DNA from: Macrotrachela quadricornifera
Taxonomy: Eukaryota > Rotifera > Eurotatoria > Philodinida > Philodinidae
DNA: 64,000 nt
NCBI GenBank assembly: GCA_022393335.1
Contig: JAJEKB010020956.1
Location: forward strand, 276,624-340,623
Reading direction: 5' to 3'
The position numbers and the translations under genes were made by a program. This document shows positions 11,284-22,800 of the stretch, piece after piece (position 1 is the stretch's first letter; each line of letters opens with the position of its first letter). The notes beneath the pieces are model-generated. The model searched no databases. It was not told the origin of the DNA and worked only from the letters and a program-made list of their open reading frames with translations.

Positions 11284-13936
11284 TCAGTTTTGATCTGTCT
11301 TACTTGTTGAGACGCTTGCTATTTGACGTGAACGTATTCGATTCCGTATCCATTGAACAATAAATGGTATGATAATTTTCAATGCCACTGATAGTCCACC
11401 AAATAAACCTACAACTCTGATAAATACTTGGAATAGATTATCGCGAGATGTATATGTATATGTACATTGTTCTGGTGCACACTGTTTGTAATATTGATCA
11501 TAGTTAATCATTTCATTCCATTCTTCCACCATAAGATTATCAAGAATTAATCCTATCGGACTTTTATATGAAAAACGAGTACTATTTGTGTCGAGAATAG
11601 ATATATTGATAAATCGTTCATATTCAGTCTCATATTGAACTTTATCCAAACATGTTTGATTAAAGAAACATTCTAACGAAGATTTAAGAACGCTTGGCAC
11701 AACGTAACAACCAATTAATATCTCTGATAGAGTGAACTTTAAGTCGTACGGAGCATACATAGTATTATCAGTGTAAGAAAAAAAGCTCATTACATCGTTA
11801 CACTGAGCATTAAGACTGCATGAACATTCTTCAAATTCTAGTGGAAGCCAGTCAAAATCAATTGGTGTTGTAGTAGAAGCTAACTGGTTTGTATGAAGTA
11901 TAATGTTAATATATCCCGTAGCATACAGCGTTTTTGTATGCAAATCAACAAGAGAAAGAACACGTTCGAACTCACTTATTGTATTCTTCTGAAATTGTTC
12001 GATTGCTATTTTTGTACGAATGTGCAATTCTGATTTAGTTAATGCGAAGTCAGTAACCAATGGAGTTTTACTAAAAACATACCAGGCATCATTAATAGTG
12101 GCATTCGAAAGCGAACATAATGTGCCTAGGGCATTGAAAAATGTTGGACCAACCGTTCGAAAATCTATGTCGTCAAAGACTGAATCAAGTAGATTCAGAC
12201 TTGATATCGCAACAATCCATGCATCAGATATAAACAAACTTGAGCAAATAGGATGAAATATAGGAGCTAATGAAGTGAAAATATCATATGTATTATCAAT
12301 ACGATTACATGGACATTGAAGTGCACTAGTATACTGGTTATATAAATTTTCAAAAGTTGTTTGAGTTGGATTTTCTATTGTGACAGTACGAACTCGAAGT
12401 AATGACAACAAAAAAATAGTAATTATACTTAAGGCAAGTAATATGACAACCAGATAAATACGAGTAGCAATTCTTGCAGTCTTTAGTTCATAAGGATCAG
12501 TACGTGTGATAGTTGTTTCAAATAGATTTAATTCATATATTCTAACTTTGATCGAGCGCTGTATTTTTTGAATACGTTGCCGTAGAGTATTCTCTAAAAC
12601 AAAGGCACGTATATGTTAACACACTTAACAAAAAAATCTTACGCGTATTAGAGCCTGCTCGAAATATAATCTTACGATTGCGCCAAAAATGAACGACATA
12701 TGGAACACAGATGCGAAGCAAAACTGTAAGTCCACCATATATACTTAATAATATTGTCAATATTTGCAGAATACTATTATTTTTTGTAAATTTGTATGTG
12801 CAGAGCTTTGGAGCACATTGAGAATAATAGTTAGAAAATGAACTTTTTGCTGACCATTTTTCAATAAAGAGGTTATTAACAAGTATTTCAATGGGAGTTT
12901 CAGGTGAATATCGTGTTTGATTGATATTAAGAATATCAAAATTGGTGATATTAGTTATTGAACAATATGTTAAAACAGTAGTGAGACAAATTGAATCGAA
13001 GAAACATTCAAGTGATGAATAGAGAAGTGCTTCGAGAGCGTAGCATCCAACCATAAATCCATTTACAGTTCCCAAAGGAAGATTTGTCTGGTCAATATAT
13101 CCTTCTGTTTCTTGACTAAATAAATTATAGAAACCAGAGGATGAATAACAACTGGAAACAACACCACAAAAACATTCGTCATTGTCTCCCACATCCCAAA
13201 TAGTTTCGAACGGGGCTATCTCAAGGGAATCATCTGGAAAAATATGCATTAAATGAATTTTTGATGTTTGCATTGCTGTTTGTAAACTATTTGCCAATGT
13301 TGTACTGCGTATCAGATTAAGTAGACGACGGAAATTATAAGTTATTGATGTTTTTACAAATTGACTTCTTACTTCACTTTGATTTTTGAGTGATATTGAT
13401 GATAAAACCTCAGGACTTACAAGAGACTCTGAAAAAAAATCATCTATTGCATCTTGTACAATTCTATTAGCAAATGAACAGAGTGAAGCAAGAAGTTGAA
13501 ATTGACCGCTAGCAGATAAACGAAAGTCAAGTGGATAGAAATAGCTAATATCACGACGAAATAAAAGATTGATCCAGTTATTCGAGACAAATACACTTGA
13601 ACATACTGGATGGAATTCGTACGATGTGTTGATAAAGGTTTTGTATGGTATTTCGACTTGACTACAAGAACAACGAAGTGTAGCTGAATATTGGGAATAG
13701 ATTTGTTGAAAAACATCTTCCGATGGGTTTCGAATAGTAACAGCTTGTGTTTTTTTACCCAAAACAGCAAACAAAACAACAATGAATACAGTAATAGTTA
13801 GAAGAATGATATATAATCGAGTGGAAATAATAGCTGTACGCAACTGATCAGGATTGGATCGAGTAGCTGCGTTTTCGAAAAAATTTAGTTTAATGACATG
13901 TGATTTAAAATAGCGAAGAATAGCTATAAAATTCAT
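11284..13936 (-). CDS. Two-module (four-pass) Cys-rich membrane protein, one intron
   Basis: Two homologous modules are joined in one spliced frame. Exon 13936-12643 encodes module A (about 431 aa: TM1 near residues 36-58, ectodomain, TM2 around ILQILTILLSIYGGLTVLLR). Exon 12593-11284 encodes module B, with a linker NTLRQRIQKIQRSIKVR, then IYELNLFET, TM1 (LVVILLALSIITIFLL), ectodomain and TM2 (VVGLFGGLSVALKIIIPFIV). The intron is 12594-12642 (GTAAG...TTTTAG, 49 nt); the frame matches exactly on both sides. Reading through the intron would end at a TAG at 12542. Both modules share CPC/CSC, CSS.FV, GCY, CAP..CTYT cysteine patterns with the gene at 5.8-7.0 kb. Expected length is about 870 aa. 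The start is the ATG at 13936; an acceptor-like TTCTAG at about 13951 leaves open an upstream exon. Role unknown; topology suggests a channel or receptor (inference). Confidence 0.75.
12594..12642 (-). other. 49-nt phase-1 intron joining two membrane modules
   Basis: On the minus strand the intron starts GTAAGATTTTT and ends TTTGTTTTAG. The last exon base before it is the first base of a codon, completed by AG of the next exon to give CAG (Gln). Removing it links the frame of the upstream module to that of the downstream module without a stop. Confidence 0.75.
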
Positions 13937-14847
13937 AATTGATTGATCTAGAATATTGAAAACATATGTAGAGCTATATATTACTGTTCACAAACTGGTG
14001 TAAATGGTAAAATTATGAAGATAAAGATTTCATCCTTTTCAGTATAAATGAGTAATGAACATTTTTTAAAATAATCATCTTGAAGATGAGGTTAGTCATT
14101 GCTCTGAAGTGTTTTCGATTAGTGACACGGCTACCCATAACAGCAATTAGAAAAAACTATTTTTTCGTCAATTTTTTTCTAGTTTTGTGCGCTACACAGA
14201 TGGGTGAGTCATATAAAAATGACTTAAATCACCCTCAAGTCAAGTCATCTTTAACTTGGTTTGACTTGACATGACTATACTTTGCATTTTCATTTTTTGA
14301 CTTTGACTTGATATGTGACTTGATAAGAAAATATAAATCAAGTCAAATATATTTTTACACTAAAACGCATGTTAGATTCGCATCCGCAAGGTTATTTTTT
14401 GTGTTCAGATAAAAGTTCTGTTATTTTCTTCTTCATAGCTATCTAACAGACAAACATTTTTTCTTATCATTCTATGACTCAAACAGGCTAGATGAATTAA
14501 TAATGAACAAAGAAATTCGATTGATGTCGTTATGCAGGAACGCCAATCGGATTTCTGAATTTAATATTAATTTGTCTAGAAGACATTGCACCTAGGCCAT
14601 GACTGGTTCTAGCACAACATTGCTCAATCAATATCATCGATTTGACTGATATTTTTATAGTAGGTAGGTCCAACAAAACTGGGAAGAAACTAAATATTTC
14701 AGCTCAAACCGATCAGTAGTTCTGAAGATATAAACGATACAAGTATAAGGGAGTGGGTCTCTTTTTGAGCATCTACCAATCTGATACTTTCTAGTAAATT
14801 TTGATTTTCTTGAGAACAATAAGAGCTAGAAAAGAGGTTTTTTTATC
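13937..14847. other. Spacer with GACTTGA words
   Basis: About 900 bp. 14200-14345 is enriched in GACTTGA/TCAAGTC words in both orientations, a degenerate simple repeat. The remainder is AT-rich with no supported gene. The promoter of the two-module gene is presumably near 13950-14100 but no element can be named. Confidence 0.4.
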
Positions 14848-16503
14848 ATAGATACTATCGACTATGGGATATCTTTTGATGGTAATATAAGTACTTCATC
14901 GCCTAATAATATTTGTTTGCCATTAAATACCATTTTTAGAAAGTGTGTTCATGTAGATAAGGCAAGTTGATCGAATCAGTTCTCTGGAATAAATTGAGAG
15001 TAGTCTCATCTGAAAGAACAGATCAAACTGTGTCGAATGACGTTTTCAGAAATTTGTGGAACGGAATTTTTCTGTGAAAAATTTTTTCAACAAATTTTTC
15101 GTGTTTTATCAAAAAATCTGCTTTCATGAAAAATAGTTCTACTCAGTATTTTCAACATAATATTACGATAAATTTTCGTTCTTGAAAAAGTAACTATATA
15201 TTCTGATAGTCCATATAATTCTCTACAACTCTATATGTAAACATCTTAAATTGCGGTTGCTTGCTAAAAAAAACATAATAAGGGCACTAGTTTCGTCAAA
15301 ATCCTCTGAATTGCATTTTTTATTTATTTTTATTTATTTTTTCAAAATTATTGTAACTAAAGAAATAATTTAACACGAAGAAAATTATATATTCTGATAG
15401 TCCATGAAATTTTGCATCTTGTGATGTACTATACAAAAAACAAAAAGGTGCACATGATTACTTAGTAGAGATCATAAATGGTATACTATGTAACAAAATG
15501 GTGAAAAGTCTTTTAGTTTGTAGCAATTCTTGTCGTTGTGAGTCGATGTGAGAGCAAAATAAATAGCATATTTGGAATTAGCGCAAAAAACTACACTATA
15601 TGAGATATTTTTTCGGAAAAAAGTTTTCTACGAAAAAACGCCTGGAGGGACTCGTGAAAACAATTTTGAGAAGAAAAGTGCTAAGGGACCACAAGTTGAT
15701 TTTTCGTAGAAAACTTTCTTTCTCAGAAATATCTGATCTAGTGTAGTTTTTGGCGTGATTCTGAATATACTATTTATTTTGTCCTCAGATTTAGCTATTA
15801 TAATAGAAACTGCTGAATACAAACAGGATTTATACATTTCTGTGTTTTTTCACTTAGCGCAACATTTATGGTCCCTACCAACTGCTTATATACGTCACTT
15901 TGAATTTTGAATAATATAACAAAAGATGCAGAATTTCACGCGCTATCAGAATATGTAACTCACTTTGTATTAGTTTATTTCTCTAGTTACAATAATTTTG
16001 AAAAAATAAATAGAAAAAGAATATAGCCTATACTTCGAGACAACTGTTGCGGAGGAGTGCCTATACTAAGCCTGAAATTTTTTCTTGCAAATAAATGTTT
16101 TTCAAGATGTTTATATATAGAGTTGTAGAGAATTATATGGACTATCAGAATATATAGTTACTTTTTCAAGAACGAAAATTTATCGTAATATTATGTTGAA
16201 AATACTGAGTAGAACTATTTTTCATGAAAGCAGATTTTTTGATAAAACACGAAAAATTTGTTGAAAAAATTTTTCACAGAAAAATTCCGTTCCACAAATT
16301 TCTGAAAACGTCATTCGACGCAGTTTGATCTGCTCTTTCAGATGAGACTACTCTCAATTTATTCCAGAGAACTGATTCGATCAACTTGCCTTATCTACAT
16401 GAACACACTTTCTAAAAATGGTATTTAATGGCAAACAAATATTATTAGGCGATGAAGTACTTATATTACCATCAAAAGATATCCCATAGTCGATAGTATC
16501 TAT
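14848..16503. mobile_element. Very long foldback element, about 1.65 kb
   Basis: Arms of about 410 bp pair: 14848-15260 (ATAGATACTATCGACTATGG ...) with 16095-16503 (... CCATAGTCGATAGTATCTAT), including the run AAATTTGTGGAACGGAATTT and its complement. Inner segments at 15360-15430 and 15890-15960 pair partly again, and 15610-15740 holds a third nested hairpin (TTTTCTACGAAAAAACG / TTTTTCGTAGAAAACTT). No transposase frame is present. Confidence 0.85.
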
Positions 16504-16509
16504 TTTGAA

Positions 16510-16853
16510 GGCCTGTCAAGACTTGTCCACTTTTTCAAGCGAATAAAATAAAGTTTTCAGATCAGAAACCAGATGTTCGGATAGGGTACTGGGGCTACCA
16601 TACTACCGGAACCTAATCTGCCTGTCATAGGCACAGACCACGATTTTCAGACCAGTATAAGTGGCAGGCCCAGACAGGCCAGCAACCTTCTTAGGCGTCT
16701 GAATGACGCTGCTCTGAAAATCGTGGTCTGTGCTATGACTGACAGATTAGGTTCCGGTAGTATGGTAGCCTCAGTGCCCTATCTGAACCTCTGAGTTCTG
16801 ATCTGAAAACTTTATTTTATTCGCTTCGAAAAGTGGGCAGGCCTTGACAGGCC
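16510..16853. mobile_element. GC-richer foldback with GGCCTGTCAAG ends
   Basis: Ends GGCCTGTCAAG (16510) and CTTGACAGGCC (to 16853); arms pair for about 140 bp through CTACCATACTACCGGAACCT and its complement and through ACCACGATTTTCAGA / TCTGAAAATCGTGGT. The central loop has AGGCC words. It lies directly next to the preceding foldback. It is related in word content to the element at 51552-51706. Confidence 0.8.
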
Positions 16854-16919
16854 GCACAGACCTTCAAAACGAGACCTGTTTGGACCTCTGGTTTCCTCTG
16901 TTTGTTTTACTCAAAAATT

Positions 16920-17432
16920 CACTCTAAAAAAAATAGGAGCTTTACCGAACCCCCAAAAAAAGGTTCGGCAGATGTGAAAAAGATTGGAAATATGTTGAAA
17001 GTTTGAAAAAACGAATAAAAAAATCTACGAAACCTTTAAAGGATCTTCCCGTGTGCCCAGGGGAAGAACCTTTTATTCTCGAAACCTTTTTAAGTTTCGT
17101 AGAGCAAAAAAATGGAATTGTAGGCATATACGAAACCTTCAAAGTTTCGTATTTCACCTCATGGTTTCGCACTGGGTTTTGTATAAAACCACTATATTTG
17201 ATACAAAACTTTGAAGGTTTCGTATATGCCTACAAATCCATTTTTTTGCTCTACGAAACTTAAAAAGGTTTCGAGAATAAAAGGTTCTTCCCCTGGGCAC
17301 ACGGGAAGATCCTTTAAAGGTTTCGTAGATTTTTTTATTCGTTTTTTCAAACTTTCAACATATTTCCAATCTTTTTCACATTTGCCGAACCTTTTTTGGG
17401 GGTTCGGTAAAGCTCCTATTTTTTTTAGAGTG
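16920..17432. mobile_element. Near-perfect palindromic element, about 510 bp
   Basis: CACTCTAAAAAAAATAGGAG at the left pairs with CTCCTATTTTTTTTAGAGTG at the right; the arms pair nearly without loss to the centre near 17175 (AGGATCTTCCCGTGTGCCCA and complement). The open frames seen on both strands here are mirror images of each other and are not genes. High arm identity suggests a recent insertion or recent arm conversion. Confidence 0.85.
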
Positions 17433-17460
17433 TTCCCAATCTGAAAGTCAAAATTTCTTC

Positions 17461-18440
17461 TTACGAGGGAAGGGCACCAACTGTATAATCGCTTTTGAGT
17501 CGGAACTGTGTGCATCATGCAGGTCCTAATGAGCTATGAATAACCTGAAAAGAGTTCGGACGGCTAGCTTATGAATGCGGTGATCGAGGAGGTAAAAGCA
17601 GAGATTCCAGTCAATTTCAGACTTCACAAAATCAGTTGAAGTCACTTGAAGTCAGTGGAAATCTTATGAAATCATCTGACTTCAAGTGACTTCAGCTGAC
17701 TTCGAAATCATTTGGAGTCAGTTGAGATCAGATGAAGTCAGTTAAAGTCAATTGGAGTCAGATGAAATCTTGTGTAGTCATTTGATTCCAACTGACTTCA
17801 CCTGACTTTAAAATCACTTGCAGTCGCTTCAAGTCACTTTGAAGTCAATTGGAGTCACTTGTAGTTACTTTGAAGTCAGTCTGACTTCAGATTATTTTTC
17901 TGCTTTTATCCCCTTGGCCAAGATACTGCATTTTCACGATATTTTTAAGTACAATACCGTGGTTCCTCTCAGAAACACCAAAAAAACTGAGTTTCGAATT
18001 TCGACTTGAAACTTGTCACAGAAACAGGCCTATATGAGAGTAGTTTATTGTGAAAGTTTCAGATCTTTCGGTTGTTCCTGTTCTGAAATAAGAATATTGG
18101 AACCTGTCGGAGGTATACGAGCGATGAAAAGAATATGGTTTTAAGCCATATCGTAAGATAGCAACAACCAAAGGACCGGAAACTTTTAGAATAAACTACT
18201 CTCATTGAAGCATGTTTCTATGCAAACTTTCAAGTCGAAATCCGAAACTCAATTTTTTTGGTTCTTGAGGGTAGCTACGGCAGTGTGATTAATTGAAAAT
18301 ACTGCAAAGATGCAGTGTCTCCACAGTAATACGCTAGCCGCCCGAACTCTTTTCATGGTATTCATAGTTCATTAGGACCTACATGATGCACATAGTTTCG
18401 ACTCGAAAGCGATTGGATAGTTGGTGCCCTTCCCTCGTTA
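17461..18440. mobile_element. Foldback element with TTACGAGGGA ends and internal array
   Basis: Left TTACGAGGGAAGGGCACCAA pairs with TTGGTGCCCTTCCCTCGTTA; arms include GAGTTCGGACGGCTAGC / GCTAGCCGCCCGAACTC. Inner arms around 17950-18060 and 18180-18280 pair through TTTCGACTTGAAACTT-type words. 17600-17890 between them is a degenerate array of (T)GAAGTCA(C/G)TT units, about 10 bp period. The inner arms resemble those of the element at 32472-33016, so the two belong to one family. Confidence 0.8.
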
Positions 18441-19049
18441 AAATGATGGCCAAGTATTCATTCACCTACTCTGAAAGAGGAAGCTTCGACGCATCTTTCT
18501 ATGTAAAAAACTCAATTTCGATTTTTTTTTCGAAAAAATAGGTTTTCTAAAGGGGGGGGGGGCGCGTAAAATTCAAATGGCAAGTAATGAATGGATCATA
18601 CGACTTTTTCGTCAAAACAGAGCAGTAGAAATCGAACTAATGAGTTTTGTGCAATCAATAATTCAAAGCTTAGTCAAGATAACCTTGCGGTTTATTGTGT
18701 GGTAGTGAGGACTTCTTACTAGAATCTATGCTAAAAAAATGACAAGGATTGGTTGAATAGAGCTCGAGCTATTGAAATTTTGCGCTTAAGAATATAATGG
18801 TATAATAAACTTGCAATGAGTTCATGTATATATAAAGTGGGGAAAACATGTGATTTTAAGATTTCAGCATCAAGACTTCGAATTTTTGAAAGACCTCAAA
18901 AAATTTCAAAGCATTTTACGGCACTTCAAGACACTTTAAAAGCCTTTAAAAGGCTGCCGCAGATTTTATGAGACTTCATCAGATTTTCAAGACTTCACAA
19001 GATCTCATGACGGAAGGCTCTGCTTTTTTCTCCTTGACGTTATACATAT
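18441..19049. other. Spacer with G homopolymer
   Basis: Contains a run of 10-11 G near 18552 and, at 18850-19015, repeated (A)GACTTCA/CAAGACTT words. No gene supported. Confidence 0.4.
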
Positions 19050-19210
19050 ACATATATATCTAGTGTTAAGGCTATAGTTATAAGAGTTTAGTGTTAAGGA
19101 CATAGTGTTGAAGATATATTTATAAGGCTATAATTATAGGAGGATAGTGTTAACGTTATAGTTATAAGGGAACAGTTGTAAGAATGTAGTTATAAGGGTA
19201 TATATGTAGG
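19050..19210. repeat. Minisatellite, TAGTTATAAG(G) words
   Basis: Degenerate tandem array of roughly 26-28 bp units built from AGTGTTAAGG.TATAGTTATAAG. About five units can be counted. Confidence 0.6.
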
Positions 19211-19451
19211 AGGAAAACCAATTCAAGTAGTGAGATACCTTGTATGAGGGACGGAACCATTTTTGAAAATCAATCAAAAATGGTTTCATCAGTTTCCTGC
19301 AGAATCTTCTTTGTAAGAAGATCCTGAATAGTTTCGTGGGTTTTTTTTACAGAACCCTCTTGTGAGTGGAACTTTTTTAGTGGTTCTGTGAAGTACCTAC
19401 TAGCAGAATCCACAAAAAGGTTCTGCAGAACTCTTTTTTTTTGAGAGTTAG
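19211..19451. repeat. Inverted-word cluster (AGAACC/GGTTCT)
   Basis: Contains several diverged inverted words: AACCATTTTTGA...TCAAAAATGGTT, CAGAATC/GATCCTG, CAGAACC/GGTTCTG. Looks like a decayed short foldback. No coding content. Confidence 0.4.
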
Positions 19452-19810
19452 GTCATCAAGTACTATACAATGATAATACCCTGAGGCCCTCAAGTGGTAC
19501 ATATCGGGATACCCTTGAGTGTTCAAGTCCTATACTATGAGACACCCATAGGCCCTCAAGTTCTATAATGTGAGGATATCTATAGGTTCTCAAATTCCAT
19601 ACTGTGGAATACCCATAGGTTCTCGTGCTGTATACTATGAGGGTATCCATAGGTCTTCATCTCTTATATTATCAGAGTACTCTTTGGTCCACAAGGGTTA
19701 TAGTATGAGAGTAGCCAGAGATCCTAATGTTCTGCACTATGATGACGCTCATAAGTTCTCCGATTCTGTACTACTGGATGCCCATCGTTCGTTGGAGACT
19801 GTGCTACGTA
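19452..19810. repeat. Degenerate 33-34 bp minisatellite
   Basis: About ten tandem units of consensus (C)CCATAGGTYCTCAAGTTCTA followed by TACTATGAGGGTA. Unit length is 33-34 bp, counted between successive CCATAGGT words. The same family recurs at 20520-20650 (inverse orientation) and 23740-23945. The long open frame through it is a by-product of the repeat. Confidence 0.7.
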
Positions 19811-20519
19811 CGGATTCACAAATTCTGTACGAAACAGTTATGGAAGTACTTATGAGACACCAAGTATTATCGCATGGTATAGCGACGATTAAAGGTACAG
19901 CTGACCTGGTTGTGTTACTTATAATCTAAAAGCAGTTATTGTGGAAAACAGGTGAAAATCAATTTCATAGGTTGGCAATACGAATTTATTTTTTTGCATG
20001 AACTTCACAAAACATTTGAAAAGGGTGCTGAGCTTGGAAAACATTTTCTGTTCCCTTTCGCCTACCACTAAAGAGTTTCTAGCACTAAGAATTTCGAAGA
20101 CTGGAAGCGGATTGCACCCGTTTGGAAAGTCTAACATATTGTTGGAAGTTCAAAAATTCTGTCGCTTTCTATTTTTCTACCATTTCTAATCGTTCACTCG
20201 ATTTAGAAGCGTATAAAATAAATGCTCGAAGTTTCGAAAACTTTTCACAGTTTCTCGAGATGTACTGAGAATCACAGTTCTGTTTGTTGATATTCAAAAA
20301 TTTATTTTCAGTCTTCTCCACAATGTTTCTTCTTTGTGCATCAAGAATTCAATGGTACCTTTTCACACACCCACTTATGGATATCTTACTAGCAAATCTC
20401 GTAAGGACCTATGCGTGCCGCTATTTAGAGATCTTCAGGACTTATTCATAGTCCGATGCGACATCGCTTAGACGTTATATATAGCTTTGTAGAGTAGCGA
20501 TTAGGAATCTATGCGTTTT
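19811..20519. other. Spacer without recognised gene
   Basis: No recognisable protein in either strand; short open frames at 19919-20189 overlap on both strands and lack any family pattern. Confidence 0.4.
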
Positions 20520-20650
20520 CTGCAGTATAGAAGGTGAGCACCCAAGCGTACTTTCATAGTGTAGGACTTGAAAATACAAGATTACTCCTGTAGTAAGGGA
20601 GATAAGGATCCACGAGTACCCTCATAGTATAGAACTTGAGGATCCAAGGA
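20520..20650. repeat. Second copy of the 33-34 bp minisatellite, inverted
   Basis: Words GTACTTTCATAGTGTAGGACTTGA and GTACCCTCATAGTATAGAAC are the reverse complement of the 19.5-kb consensus. About three to four diverged units. Confidence 0.55.
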
Positions 20651-20830
20651 TATTCATACTTATCACTTAATCTTTTAATTTTTAGCGACATTAAATGTCA
20701 AGCAAAAGAAGCTTAAACTTAATATTATGCATTATTTTTTTGCTTAACACTTAATATTAAGCACTTAGCAAAAACTTAATTCCTTAATAAATTACTTGAA
20801 TCAAATGGCGTTAAAATAAATGGTCCATCC
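20651..20830. repeat. ACTTAATATTAAG-rich short repeat
   Basis: Several copies of CTTAATATTAAGC/ACTTAAT in both orientations within 20690-20800; degenerate. Confidence 0.4.
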
Positions 20831-21150
20831 CTAGCTAGGAGCTCAGCCAATCAGAGATCTTCGATACTGGTCTTATGTCCACTCAGATTCATTTAAGCTG
20901 GAATTTCAGTCAGTCAGATGTCTTCGTTGGCTAGCTCTTGTGCAATAAGGTTTTCTGAAACAAGAAGTTCTGCCACTCAAATGTTTTCACTCTCCAGCTC
21001 TTGTCCAATGAGTTTTTCTTATTAACCTGAGAGCTCAGTCAGTGAAATGTTTTCGCTATTTTATTTTTGTTCTATCAGGTATTTCCATTCGGGAAGCTCA
21101 ATCAATCAGATGCTTTTGTTGTGCGATTCTCCTGCAATCACGTGTTTCAA
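20831..21150. repeat. Tandem repeat, about 65-bp period
   Basis: Five diverged units begin with CTCAGYCARTCAGATGT near 20831, 20904, 20968, 21031 and 21098 and most contain CCAGCTCTTGTSCAATGAG. Noncoding. Confidence 0.6.
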
Positions 21151-22330
21151 GACTGAGACTTTCGCGATGAAATACATAGTCTGTCCTGTAACAGTTCAAA
21201 AGTTTCTCTTCTTTTTTTTCAACTGGATCTATGCCTTGTATAATACTGATTTTTCAGAAAGATTGGAAAAGTACAGTCGTAAGAAATAGATCACAAGAAA
21301 ATATGGCCTTTGGAATTTTCTACCTAGATTTCTTTTATTCTGAATCCAACAATGTTTGGTAATAAGCCGCATGTAAGTCGACTATAATCAAGGAAGAAAC
21401 TGCTGACTCCAGGCCCGTGGAGTCAGGAAGAGTCACGCGGAGTCTCGGAACTCTAGTGTCCCGAAGTATAATGCTTTACTCTTAACTAATTACCATAGCA
21501 GAACAAGTGTTCTGTTATTGGTAATTATTCTTGATGAATTACAAGAGAGAACCTGCAGACACAAGTCTGATGGAGTCATGTGGGAAGTCAAGTGGATTTA
21601 TGGAGTCTGCTGTTTTCCCCTTGGCAAGAATGCAAAGACAAGAGAATGATTTACTGAAAAAGCAGATTTAAATATAGGAAAGAGGCCAGCCATGATGGCA
21701 CCCCGAAGTGTCATCGGCGAAGGACTAGTCGCTAATATAGTAGGCTCACAGAAGGCATGCTTTAGGCTGGTAGAATCTATATAAAAATGCCTACTAATCA
21801 AGTCTCACTAGTTGAAAGTGTCCGAAAGCTACAAAAAAATTGATGCGGTAATATAAGTTTTTATCCCCTATAAACACACAGGAATAAGAAGTTACGAACC
21901 AAGAATAGTTATGACGCCAGACCAGATGCCGAGATTATAGCTTCAGACGGAAGAAGGTCTTGAGCAAAAAAGTGAATGAAATATAAGTTACTGCTAGCGA
22001 AGATTAGAAACTTTAACGATTTGTCAACAAAATCCTGCAGATAAAAATTCGTAAGAAAATGAAGCAGTGTTTTAAATTATACACATATCATATATGAAAT
22101 CGAGTAGTCGCGAGTAGCGGCCACTATGAATCCCGACGACTGACTACGAGCTGTCTCTTACGATTCACTTTGGAAAGTTTCAAGAGGGAATTGAAAATCC
22201 AAATCTATTTACAAAGCGGTCGTTATCGACAATAGTATACAGTTTTTTTTGTATATCCATGTATATTTAGCAATAATTTTCAAAACAGAATCCAGAAGGT
22301 AATGATAAATAACAATTATATTAGGTTCAA
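21151..22330. other. 1.2-kb spacer, short inverted repeats only
   Basis: 21486-21530 has an imperfect palindrome (TAATTACCATAGCAGAAC / GTTCTGTTATTGGTAATTA). 21398-21445 has several GGAGTC/GACTCC words. No gene supported. Confidence 0.4.
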
Positions 22331-22800
22331 TCAAGGATTAAGCGAATTGTAATGACAAGCGTTACTTATTTAGAAATACGTTCATAACTGCATAAGCAAT
22401 CTTTTTTTCTTATATGAAGGTTCTTAAAATATAATATACTCCTCGTTCTTTTCTCTATGATAAGAAAAAGCAAGGAGGATAAAGCTGCATTCCAACCGGT
22501 AAAATCCTTGGAATCAGCTGTTTTCCTCCTCGTGCTCCTCCTATTATTAAAAAGTAAAACTAGGGTGATCGGGGTGAATTAAGGAGAATTCTTGAAAACC
22601 TACGATCGACGTAGATTACATTATGTTTCACTCTTACAATAATGGGAAAAATTATAACCCAAAAACTCATCCCTACTCGCCATCATCCAGGTCTCTTTCT
22701 GTCTTATAGTTCGAAAATTACATTGGGTTGTTCAGAGCAAATTAAAGAGACCCTTGAAAGTCTATAATTGATGCAGACAAAAGTGTGTATTAATCACGGC
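22331..22800. repeat. Copies of a dispersed repeat (GACAAGCGTTACTT; GACCCTTGAAAGTCTATAAT)
   Basis: The word GACAAGCGTTACTT (22353) returns at 24572, and a segment of about 80 bp (AAATTAAAGAGACCCTTGAAA near 22738) returns at 24685 and, more diverged, at 22572. The repeats are about 100-150 bp and noncoding. Confidence 0.5.

Noticed and set aside
13444..13782. 112-codon minus-strand frame
   Set aside because: Out-of-phase shadow of the well-supported membrane-protein gene on the same strand.
17003..17518. Open frames of 76-108 codons on both strands
   Set aside because: They lie in the arms of a palindrome and are mirror images of each other, so they reflect structure, not coding.
19570..19929. 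119-codon plus-strand open frame
   Set aside because: It runs mostly through the 33-34 bp minisatellite (no stop in one phase) and has no protein family features.
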